IMG/VR virus record: IMGVR_UViG_3300017742_000027
Coordinates: 1-41,703 of that record
DNA: 41,703 nucleotides
Direction: 5' to 3' (one strand)
DNA from: a virus
Shown: in pieces, positions 7,920 through 16,500 of the stretch
How positions within the stretch are numbered: the first letter of the stretch is position 1
Layout of the letters: each line of letters starts with the position of its first letter
The notes under the pieces: model-generated
The model's input: only the letters and a program-made list of their open reading frames with translations
Told to the model about the DNA's origin: nothing
Database searches by the model: none
Translations under genes and position numbers: made by a program

Positions 7920-9125
7920 GAAAAAAAAGCGGCCGTAGAGGTCAAGCAAGAAGGTGAATTTACTTTAAAAGGTAAAATAAAACCAAAAAGAAAGGCAAAA
8001 GATTTAGGTAAAACTAACACTGAGCCTGTAAAAATGGAGATGAAAAAACCTATAGAACAAAAGGTAGAAACTCCTAAAATTGATTTAACTAAAAAAGAAG
8101 ACGATGCCGTTCAAGAGCGAAAAACAGAGGAAGTACCTGTGGGCAACGAACCCAAAGTTGGCACAGAAGTGGACAAAGAAGTACGGGTCAGCGATACAGA
8201 TGCTAATGAAGAATCTCCGCTCCAAGTAATTGAGGAGATAACTGAAGAAGTTAAACCAGTTGAAGTAAAAAAACAAGATACTCCGATAATTAAAATGCCT
8301 GAATTACCAGAAAATGTAGAAAAGCTGGTAACATTTATGAATGAAACAGGTGGTACGGTTGAAGATTACGTAGAGCTTAATAAAGATTATACTAAGCTAG
8401 ACAACGATCAATTGTTGAAAGAGTATTTAAGAAAAACAAAACCTCATTTAGACTCAGAAGACATTAATCTTATAATGGAAGATTATAGTTTTGATGAAGA
8501 ATTAGATGAGCAAAAAGATATACGAAGAAAAAAATTAGCTTATAAAGAAGCTGTTGCTAACGCTAAAAAAGATTTAGAAAATAAAAAATCTAAATATTAT
8601 GCTGAAATAAAGCAAAGACCTGGTGTTACGCAAGAGCAACAAAAAGCGATGGATTTTTTTAATCGTTACAATAAACAGCAAGAAAATATAAAGCAGTCTC
8701 AGGAAAATTTTAAACAAAAAACTAGCGATTTATTTAATACTAATTTTGAAGGTTTCGATTATACGGTAGGAGATAAAAGATTTAGATATAAGTTAAAAGA
8801 TCCTAAGGCAACTGCTAATTCACAATCTAATATAGAAAACTTTGTAAACCGATTTTTAGACAAAGATGGAAATATTGGAGATACTGCGGGTTATCATAAA
8901 GCTTTATATGCTGCGATGAATGCTGACAAGCTAGCTTCTCATTTTTATGAGCAAGGTAAAGCAGACGGTGTTAAAAACATAGTTAAACAATCTAAAAACC
9001 CAGCTACGGATGCGCCAAGGCAAGTTGCCAGCGGGGATGTCTACGTTAGCGGTTTTAAGGTAAAAGCTATTAGTGGAGCAGATTCATCAAAATTAAAAAT
9101 CAAAAAACGAACATTTAATAATTAA
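7914..9125 (+). CDS. Putative capsid scaffolding protein
   Basis: The 403-aa protein between portal and capsid genes has the features of a scaffold that guides prohead assembly and then leaves or is cleaved. It has a disordered Lys/Glu/Val/Pro-rich N-terminus (residues 1-125), a charged helical middle with coiled-coil character (about 190-290, LDEQKDIRRKKLAYKEAV...), and a basic C-terminus (KLKIKKRTF) that could contact the capsid shell. No catalytic motif is visible. Residues about 64-105 are encoded by a locally GC-rich stretch (about 48 percent) in which a different frame encodes a recognisable small phage protein (see 8104-8229). Assignment is by position and composition. Confidence 0.75.
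   Translation: MAEKKAAVEVKQEGEFTLKGKIKPKRKAKDLGKTNTEPVKMEMKKPIEQKVETPKIDLTKKEDDAVQERKTEEVPVGNEPKVGTEVDKEVRVSDTDANEESPLQVIEEITEEVKPVEVKKQDTPIIKMPELPENVEKLVTFMNETGGTVEDYVELNKDYTKLDNDQLLKEYLRKTKPHLDSEDINLIMEDYSFDEELDEQKDIRRKKLAYKEAVANAKKDLENKKSKYYAEIKQRPGVTQEQQKAMDFFNRYNKQQENIKQSQENFKQKTSDLFNTNFEGFDYTVGDKRFRYKLKDPKATANSQSNIENFVNRFLDKDGNIGDTAGYHKALYAAMNADKLASHFYEQGKADGVKNIVKQSKNPATDAPRQVASGDVYVSGFKVKAISGADSSKLKIKKRTFNN
8104..8229 (+). CDS. Nested out-of-frame MPFKS-type small phage protein (41 aa)
   Basis: In the +1 frame inside the scaffold gene an ATG opens a 41-codon frame encoding MPFKSEKQRKYLW, NPKLAQKWTKKYGS and a basic tail ending LRSK. This matches a small basic protein pattern I recognise from many phages (MPFKSxxQRxYLWxxxPxxAxxW), of unknown function. 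The frame coincides almost exactly with a GC-rich island (about 48 percent over 8101-8220) in an otherwise AT-rich gene. The host frame here encodes a low-complexity acidic segment that could tolerate overprinting. It is either a live nested gene or a captured cassette kept as coding filler. The similarity is by recall, not search; expression is unproven. Confidence 0.6.
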   Translation: MPFKSEKQRKYLWATNPKLAQKWTKKYGSAIQMLMKNLRSK

Positions 9126-9136
9126 AATTTAAAATT

Positions 9137-10576
9137 ATGGCTTTAAATCCCCAGTTTGGTACTATTGTACCAAGCCAAGTACAAGAAGTCTTACAAACTA
9201 ACTATTTACAGTGGACTGATCCTGCTGCAGCTGATTTTACATCATTTGCTCAACAGTATTTACCAGAGATCTACGAAGCTGAAGTTGAAAGATATGGTAA
9301 TAGAACTTTATCTGGATTCTTAAGAATGGTTGGGGCGGAGCTTCCAATGACAAGTGACCAAGTAATCTGGTCTGAACAAAATAGATTACATATTGCATAT
9401 GATAACTGTACATTTGTTAGTGCTACAGGTATCATTACACTTAACCCAGGTGCTGTTGCAGGAGTAAACAATGTTATTTCTGTAAATGCTACTGTTGTAG
9501 TAATGGACGACTTCGGAAACGAAGCTAAAGCTCTTGTTACTGCTAGTACTCCTGGTGCTGCAGGTACAATTACTGTATCCACATACACGGCTGCTAACTT
9601 AGCAGGTGCTGGACTAGTTGGTAATGTAAAAGTATTCGTATATGGTTCTGAGTATAGAAAAGGATCTATTACTCCTAACTACGATGCTGCTACACAACCA
9701 GATGGATACATTAGTGTTGACCCAGCGTTTACTCAATTTTCTAACCTACCTGTAATTATCAGAAACAAATACGTAGTAAATGGTTCTGATACTGCTCAAA
9801 TTGGTTGGGTAGAAGTTGCTACTGAAGATGGAACTGGAGGATACTTATGGTATCTAAAGGCTGAATCTGAAACTAGATTAAGATTTGAAGATTATTTAGA
9901 AATGATGTGTGTAGAAGGTGAATTAGTTGATGCTGCTGTATCTCCTATCACTGGATTAAAAGGAACTCAAGGTTTATTTGCTGCTATTGAAGATAGAGGT
10001 AATGTACAAGTTGGGTTTGCTGCAGCTACAGGTATCAGTGATTTCGATGATATTCTTAGAAACTTAGATACTCAGGGTGCGATTGAAGAGAACATGTTAT
10101 TCTTAGACAGACAAACTGCTCTTGATTTTGATGATATGCTTGCTGCTATATCAGCTGGATCTGCAGGTGGTACTGCTTTTGGTTTATTTGAAAACTCAGA
10201 AGAAATGGCGTTAAACTTAGGTTTTAGCGGTTTCAGAAGAGGTTCATATGACTTTTACAAAACAGATTGGAAATACTTAAACGATGCTTCTACAAGAGGT
10301 GCGCAAGTTGGACCAAACTCGATTGAAGGAGTTTTAATTCCAGCTGGTACTACAACTGTTTATGACCAAATTTTAGGAACTAACATCAGAAGACCTTTCT
10401 TACACGTAAGATATAGAGCTTCACAAACTGATGATAGAAGAATGAAGTCTTGGTTAACAGGTTCTGTTGGTGGTGCATTTACTAGTGATCTTGATGCTAT
10501 GGAAGTTAACTTCCTATCAGAAAGATGTTTAGTAACTCAAGCTGCTAACAACTTTGTACTATTCAAAGGAGTGTAA
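9137..10576 (+). CDS. Major capsid protein
   Basis: The 479-aa product follows the scaffold gene at the expected place for the main shell protein (HK97 fold). The N-terminal segment (PSQVQEVLQTNYLQWTDPAAADFTSFAQQYLPEIYEAEVERYG) fits the N-arm and E-loop region. Residues about 95-180 form a Gly/Ala/Thr/Val-rich beta insertion (VNATVVVMDD...GTITVSTYTAAN) that could be an Ig-like surface domain. The C-terminal half (LEMMCVEGELVD..., RRPFLHVRYRAS...) fits the A and P domains. The gene is richer in C-ending codons than its neighbours, as expected for the most highly expressed gene. A strong terminator hairpin lies 15 nt after the stop. Confidence 0.85.
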   Translation: MALNPQFGTIVPSQVQEVLQTNYLQWTDPAAADFTSFAQQYLPEIYEAEVERYGNRTLSGFLRMVGAELPMTSDQVIWSEQNRLHIAYDNCTFVSATGIITLNPGAVAGVNNVISVNATVVVMDDFGNEAKALVTASTPGAAGTITVSTYTAANLAGAGLVGNVKVFVYGSEYRKGSITPNYDAATQPDGYISVDPAFTQFSNLPVIIRNKYVVNGSDTAQIGWVEVATEDGTGGYLWYLKAESETRLRFEDYLEMMCVEGELVDAAVSPITGLKGTQGLFAAIEDRGNVQVGFAAATGISDFDDILRNLDTQGAIEENMLFLDRQTALDFDDMLAAISAGSAGGTAFGLFENSEEMALNLGFSGFRRGSYDFYKTDWKYLNDASTRGAQVGPNSIEGVLIPAGTTTVYDQILGTNIRRPFLHVRYRASQTDDRRMKSWLTGSVGGAFTSDLDAMEVNFLSERCLVTQAANNFVLFKGV

Positions 10577-10591
10577 TTACTCATGTAATTT

Positions 10592-10631
10592 TTACCCTCG
10601 TTATATTGACGGGGGTAATTATTACTTTTAT
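10592..10631 (+). terminator. Hairpin terminator after major capsid gene
   Basis: TTACCCTCG (10592-10600) pairs with CGGGGGTAA (10610-10618) with one T-G wobble, around a 9-nt loop. A T-rich tail follows (ATTATTACTTTTA). It sits between the capsid gene and the next gene and probably trims or stabilises capsid mRNA. Confidence 0.75.
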
Positions 10632-10635
10632 AAAC

Positions 10636-10660
10636 TATTTAATTATATTATATTATGGCA
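10636..10660 (+). repeat. 25-nt AT-rich leader/start repeat, copy 2
   Basis: Identical over 25 nt to 7895-7919, again ending in ATGGCA of a structural gene. It lies directly downstream of a terminator, so this spot needs either read-through or a new promoter. That makes a promoter or ribosome-loading role plausible. Confidence 0.7.
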
Positions 10661-11479
10661 AAAAAGAAAAAACAAGAAGACGTAGCTGTAGAAGAAGTTG
10701 CTGTTGCAACTCAAAAACCTACACCTATAAAACCAGTTAAAAAAGATGACTGGGAAGTAAAAGATAGAACTTATATACTAACTCAAAACAAAGAACCTTT
10801 AACGTTTACAATACCTGCTAAACATACTAGAAGACACCCGTTATTATGGTATGATGCAGCAAGTAAAGAACAAAGAGAACTTAGATATGCTACAAACATG
10901 TCAAGTCCATTTGTAGATGAGCAAAAAGGTGAAGTAACTTTAGGACATATAACTTTTAGAGATGGTACATTAAATGTTCCAAAAGAAAAAATTGCATTAC
11001 AAAAACTATTATCTTTATATCACCCAATGAAAACTTTAAGATATAAAGAACATATACCACAACAAATAGCTGATGATCAAATTGAAATTATTGAGTGGGA
11101 AATTGAAGCTTTAAATGCTGCTAGAAACATGGACGTTGATATGGCTGAAGCAATAGTAAGAGTAGAGTATGGTTCTAAAGTAAATAAAATGTCTTCAAAA
11201 GAACTAAGAAGAGATTTATTACTTTTAGCTAAACAAAACCCTAAGTTATTTTTATCACTAGCCTCTGATGAAAACGTGCAACTAAGAAACTTTGCTATCA
11301 ACGCTGTTGAAGCTCAGATTATTAGAGTATCACCAGATAATAGATCTGTACATTGGACTAGTAATGATAGAAAGCTTTTAAACGTTCCATTTGATGAAAA
11401 TCCATATTCAGCAATAGCTGCTTGGTTTAAAACTGATGAAGGAATAGAAGTATTTAAGTCTATAGAAAAAAGACTATAA
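10655..11479 (+). CDS. Conserved head-associated hypothetical protein
   Basis: A 274-aa protein with a lysine-rich start (MAKKKKQEDVAVEEV), then a beta-rich domain (residues 38-115: TYILTQNKEPLTFTIPAKHTRRHPLLWYD, ELRYATNMSSPFVDEQKGEVTLGHITFRDG). A helical C-terminal half follows (KELRRDLLLLAKQNPKLFLSLA...). I associate this pattern with proteins found next to the capsid gene in uncultured marine phages, where the function is unknown. It stands alone between two hairpin terminators, suggesting its own transcript level. A head decoration, assembly or regulatory role is possible, but no specific activity can be claimed. Confidence 0.7.
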   Translation: MAKKKKQEDVAVEEVAVATQKPTPIKPVKKDDWEVKDRTYILTQNKEPLTFTIPAKHTRRHPLLWYDAASKEQRELRYATNMSSPFVDEQKGEVTLGHITFRDGTLNVPKEKIALQKLLSLYHPMKTLRYKEHIPQQIADDQIEIIEWEIEALNAARNMDVDMAEAIVRVEYGSKVNKMSSKELRRDLLLLAKQNPKLFLSLASDENVQLRNFAINAVEAQIIRVSPDNRSVHWTSNDRKLLNVPFDENPYSAIAAWFKTDEGIEVFKSIEKRL

Positions 11480-11486
11480 CAATAAT

Positions 11487-11508
11487 AAGGCGGGTTCGCC
11501 CGCCTTTT
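11487..11508 (+). terminator. UUCG tetraloop terminator
   Basis: AAGGCGGG (11487-11494), loop TTCG, then CCCGCCTT (11499-11506) form a perfect 8-bp stem running into TTTT. The very stable UUCG loop and GC stem stand out in this AT-rich genome. It is a textbook intrinsic terminator after the 274-aa gene. Confidence 0.9.
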
Positions 11509-11525
11509 ATTAAAATAATAATATA

Positions 11526-12263
11526 ATGATAAACGTAAATTCAGTATATCAAACCGTTTTATTAATACTTAACCAACAACAAAGAGGTTATATAACACCA
11601 GATGAGTTTAATAAAATAGGCACACAAGCTCAATTAACTATATTTGAGGCATATGCTAGTGATTTAAATCAACAATATCGCTTACAACAAAATGATACTG
11701 AATACTCTAATCGTATAAAAAATATTGAAGAAAAACTACAATTCTTCCAAAGAACAACACCTATTCCTTATGATGGAGTAGTTAGTGGGTTTCCACTATT
11801 AGATTTTGGAATTCCTGATGCACCGACTGTATTTGGTACCGCTGACACGTTGTACAGGTTGGGATCTGTATTTTACAGAGATTACGATCTTGGTCAATAT
11901 GTTCAACCTAATGAGTTAAAACAATTAATTCTTTCTCCTTTAACTCAACCTACAGATAAATTTCCATTATATACTTATGAGAATTATGTTGTAAAAATAT
12001 ATCCACGTTCTATACGTACTGATATAAGTATTTCATATTTAGTTAAACCTAGAGACGTTGTTTGGGGTTTTACATTAGACGCAACAACAGGAGCTTATTT
12101 GTATGCAGAAACTTCTTCAATACAATTTGATCTAGATGTGACAGAGCAAGACGAATTAATAATGAGAATATTAGCTTACGCTGGAGTTATAATACAAGAT
12201 CCAAACATTATACAAACAGCATCGCAAGCCGTAGCTAATCAAGATAATAACGAAAAACAATAA
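11526..12263 (+). CDS. Putative head-tail adaptor / neck protein
   Basis: A 245-aa protein whose N-terminal helices (VYQTVLLILNQQQRGYITPDEFNKIGTQAQLTIFEAY) resemble a family of marine phage neck proteins placed between capsid and tail tubular genes. The middle is beta-rich (YTYENYVVKIYPRSIRTDISISYLVKPRDVVWGF). The C-terminal helix (EQDELIMRILAYAGVIIQDPNIIQTASQ) is shared by adaptor-type proteins that bind the portal. It starts 20 nt after the UUCG terminator and is followed after 3 nt by the tail tubular gene. Assignment is by synteny and fold impression. Confidence 0.6.
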   Translation: MINVNSVYQTVLLILNQQQRGYITPDEFNKIGTQAQLTIFEAYASDLNQQYRLQQNDTEYSNRIKNIEEKLQFFQRTTPIPYDGVVSGFPLLDFGIPDAPTVFGTADTLYRLGSVFYRDYDLGQYVQPNELKQLILSPLTQPTDKFPLYTYENYVVKIYPRSIRTDISISYLVKPRDVVWGFTLDATTGAYLYAETSSIQFDLDVTEQDELIMRILAYAGVIIQDPNIIQTASQAVANQDNNEKQ

Positions 12264-12266
12264 GAT

Positions 12267-13520
12267 ATGCCAATGCCAAATGGTGGATTAATCACCGAAA
12301 CTAATGCACAATATTACGCGGGAGCGCAGGGATTTGTAGTAACAGCGCCTGCTGGTCAAACTGAGTTTACGTTTACATTTGACACGCTGTTAGAATTTGG
12401 TTCGTTTGATCCTGCTATACCAGAATATGCTTTAAATAATTTTAAACTATATAGTAGTACAGATGGAATAACTTATACGGAATATATTTTAAACTATAGT
12501 GTAAACGCGCAACCAAACAACAATACTATAGTTATATTAGCAGCACCACTTCCTCAAAACAACGTTTTAGTTTGTCAATTAAAAACTATTGATGGTGGAA
12601 GTTTTGGTAGTAGAAATGCTTATGGAACTGCTACAGAAGAAAATTACGGTAGTTATGCCTACACAACATTGCAAGATGTAGTAAACAATTTTATTGTTGG
12701 TTACGTTGGTCAAGATAAATTAATAGCTAGAGCAAATAGAAGTGATATAATATTTCACGCTAAAAGAGGTTTACAGGAGTTTAGTTATGACACATTAAAA
12801 TCTATTAAGTCACAAGAGCTAACAGTGCCTCATACTCTTAGCAATGTGTTACCACAAGATTATGTTAATTATGTAAGAGTTTCTAGAATAGATGCTTTAG
12901 GTGTAAAAAGAATAATTTATCCCGCAAACAATTTAACCACATCTCCCTATGAAAATCCTGTACAAGATAATTTTGGTAGATTAACTCAAGATAATTTTGA
13001 AGATAACTTAGAAGGAACTTCACAAACAGAAAGTAAATGGAAGCAAGGTAACACTAATTTAATTAATGGTTTACCAAATTTTGCTTTATATAATGAAGGT
13101 ATGGACTGGGCTGGTTACAACTGGGGTTATGGAGGTTTTTGGTATTGGGGTTGGGGCGAGCAATACGGTATGTCACCTCAATATGCTCAATGTAACGGGT
13201 GGTTTAATATGAATGCTAGAGAAGGTAAAATATCTTTTTCAAGTAATTTAATAGGCGCTCAAATAGTGTTAGAATACATATCAGATGGACTTGCTTATGA
13301 TTTAGATAGTAGAATACCTAAAATGGCTGAAGATGCTTTATATTCATATATATCACATGCTATAATTTCTACTAGAATTAATCAACCTGAGTACATAGTA
13401 CAAAGATTAAAACAAGAAAAAAGTGCAAAACTGAGAAACGCTAAAATTAGATTATCTAATGTAAAACTAGATGAGATAGTTCAGGTTATGCGCGGAAAAT
13501 CTAAATGGATAAAAAGATAA
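12267..13520 (+). CDS. Tail tubular protein A-like (gatekeeper / tail tube)
   Basis: The 417-aa protein has an N-terminal beta domain (residues 1-125) resembling an adhesin-like insertion. A helical core follows (LQDVVNNFIVGYVGQDKLIARANRSDIIFHAKRGLQEFSYDTLKSI), then VPHTLSNVLPQDYVNYVRVSRID, typical of tail tubular A-type proteins that close the portal channel in podoviruses. A Trp/Gly/Tyr-rich loop (about residues 275-300, GYGGFWYWGWGEQYG) is an unusual insert, probably exposed or membrane-interacting. The C-terminus (MAEDALYSYISHAIISTRIN...) is helical. Its context between neck and tail stabilisation genes supports the role. Confidence 0.72.
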   Translation: MPMPNGGLITETNAQYYAGAQGFVVTAPAGQTEFTFTFDTLLEFGSFDPAIPEYALNNFKLYSSTDGITYTEYILNYSVNAQPNNNTIVILAAPLPQNNVLVCQLKTIDGGSFGSRNAYGTATEENYGSYAYTTLQDVVNNFIVGYVGQDKLIARANRSDIIFHAKRGLQEFSYDTLKSIKSQELTVPHTLSNVLPQDYVNYVRVSRIDALGVKRIIYPANNLTTSPYENPVQDNFGRLTQDNFEDNLEGTSQTESKWKQGNTNLINGLPNFALYNEGMDWAGYNWGYGGFWYWGWGEQYGMSPQYAQCNGWFNMNAREGKISFSSNLIGAQIVLEYISDGLAYDLDSRIPKMAEDALYSYISHAIISTRINQPEYIVQRLKQEKSAKLRNAKIRLSNVKLDEIVQVMRGKSKWIKR

Positions 13521-13523
13521 AAC

Positions 13524-16500
13524 ATGCCAAATATAGTTAATACATTTCTAAAGTCTAAAATGAATAAAGACTTAGACAATAGATTAGTACCAAACGGCGA
13601 ATATAGAGATGCTAATAATCTACAAATAAGTAGATCACAAGGATCTGAAGTAGGAGAGTTTGAGAATATTTTAGGTAACAACGAATTAGCTTATTTATAC
13701 ACTGGTACAATTGGTCAAGATGATTACACTGGTAAAATTATTGGTCAATTTACAAATGAAACTGACAATATAATATATGTGTACAGCGCTGGTTACGATG
13801 GTAATGGTAGGTGTCCTAGAGATTTAGTTTTTACTGCTCAAGCTAACACAGCACAAACAAATGTTACCACAATACAATTGTTTACACCAGCAGGGCAAAA
13901 AGTAAATGCTATCACGTGTGGTGTAGAAGTTGGTATGTTGTTGTGGGGTGATAATTGGAATGGACAACCTTCCGGTGCTGGAGGTCAAAGAGTTGATCCT
14001 ATAGTTAGGGGGTTTTCAGCAAGTGGAGAGATTATAATAAGTCAAGCTGTTAGTTTTGCTAATAGTGGAGGAGTTGGTATACCTGGAGACACTATAAATA
14101 TTGGTTTTACAAATACAATACATGAATATAATATTAATACAGGAATATTAACTCTTTTGGTAAGAGGTTCTTTTTTAAATTTTCATAAAGATTTTAGAAT
14201 ATATGGTATTAATTTAATACAGGATTTACTTTTTTGGACAGATAATCGCAATCAACCAAGAAAAATAAACGTTTCTCTTGCAAATCCAACTTCTTTAATA
14301 TCACCAATTCATTATATAAATGAAGATCAAATCTCTGTAGCTAAATATTATCCTTATGAAGCTCCTTTAGTTTTACATCAAACAATATTAAACGTAGAGT
14401 CAGGAGCTCAAAATATTCCTTTAAAAGGTTATGATTTAACCTGCAAAGCGGGCGCAGATGCTACAACTATAAAAATAGGTGATATAGTTTCAGGTTTTCC
14501 TGGTCAAGGAGAAGAAGAATTATGGAATGTAATAGATATAGATGATACGTTAGTTGCACCTGTAATAACAATATATAATAATTTTAAAGATGGTGACATT
14601 GCGGCTAATATGCAACCTGGCACTTGGGACGAAGTCACAAAGTTAAAATTAAAGTTTAGTAGTAGCACTATGAAAAACTCAGCCTCTAGATTATTTAAAA
14701 GAGGTTTTAATAGTAGTGTTATAAATGCCGCGGGAGCAATTCTTGCTGGTAATGATGTTGAAATTAATTATCCTTTTAATAATACGTCAACAGATCCATC
14801 TTCTCAACCATCTCCTAGGGTTGGTGATTTTATAACTAGTGAAACATTGATAAATCCTAGCGGTGTTGTTGGAATAACTATAGCTGACGAGGTAGTTATA
14901 ACATCTATTGAAAGCTATACTTATGCTTTATCTAAACAAATTGTTATTAGATTAAACAAAGACATTGAAGTTGTAGCTATTGGTGATGATATAAGTGTTG
15001 CTGTTAATCCAAACTTTGATGATCAATTTACAGGTGATCCTGATTTAATTGAAGAAAAATTTATAAGATTTAGTTATAGATTTAAATTTGAAGATGATGA
15101 GTATTCGCTAGCAGCTCCTTATACACAAATATGCTTTATACCTAGACATGACGGTTATTATGGAGGTGGAAAAAATGAGCAACTACAAGACATGGTTAAC
15201 AACTATGATTCAAGTATTGTAGAGTGGTTCGTTAATAAGATAGATACAGTAAGTTTAAATTTACCATTACCAGACGGAGGTCAAACTCCTTCAGAAGCAA
15301 TATCAACATTGATAGATGGTTATAAAGTAAAAGAGATTGAAATACTATACAAAGAATCAGATGCGTTATCTACTAAAATTTTAGAAGTTATAGATATTAA
15401 TACTGCTTCTTCTTCGTTTGTAAAAGAAATACCAATCACAAGTGCTGGAATTGGCCCACAATGGTTTTACGAATTTGACTATAAGTCTATAAAACCTTAT
15501 AGAACTTTACCTACAAGTGAGCAAAATAGAGTTTACGACAATGTTCCTTTAAAAGCTTTAGGCCAAGAAATTTCTGCAAATAGAGTTATATACGGTAATT
15601 TCTTACAAAAACACACACCACCAACAGGTTTAAATTATGAAGTTGTGCAGGCAGATAAGTCTGTTAACAACGATAATTATGCTCAATATCCTAACCATTC
15701 TGTTAAGCAAAATAGAAATTATCAAGTTGGTTTTGTTTTAGCTGATAGGTATGGTAGAGCTTCTAGTGTAGTTTTATCTACTAATGATAGCAATCCAGCT
15801 CTTTCTGGTTCAACTATATACGTTCCTTATAAATCATGGAGCGATGTTGGTGGTCCAGAATCTAACGTTGCAACTGGCGTTACAAGTTCTTTAGAGAGTG
15901 TATATTCTTGGTTAGGAAACGCTTTAAGAGTAAAATTAAATAGTGGTGTAAATCAATTAACTAATAATGAACTAACAGGTGAACCTGGTTTATATAAATC
16001 AGAGCAAGATACAAGTGTAGATAATTTAACTATAAATTCTGGCGGCGCTGGTTATGCGGTGGGAGATGGAATATCGTTTACATATGATCCTTTTATTGGT
16101 CTTGGAGCAGGTAGTGGTTTAAAAGCAGAGGTTGTAAGTGAAACCGCTGGTGTCGTGACTGGTTTACAAATTACCGATAGAGGTAGCGATTATTATAATG
16201 GTCAACAATTAGAGGATGCGGTAAATGGATGTATAGTAACAATAGATGTTTTTGACGCAAACCCTACTGGTTGGCAATCATATAAATTAGTTGTTAAACA
16301 ACAAGAACAAGATTATTATAATGTATACTTACCGGGTTATGTCTCAGGTTATCCTGTAACGCTTGCTAAAGAGTTAGGTAGAGTAGCTTTTGCTGTTTTA
16401 CTAGGAGATAATATAAATAAAATACCTAGAGATTTAAATGAAGTAGGTCCTTTACAAACAGAGTTTTCTACTTCTATTAAATTGTTTGGTAGAGTAAACA

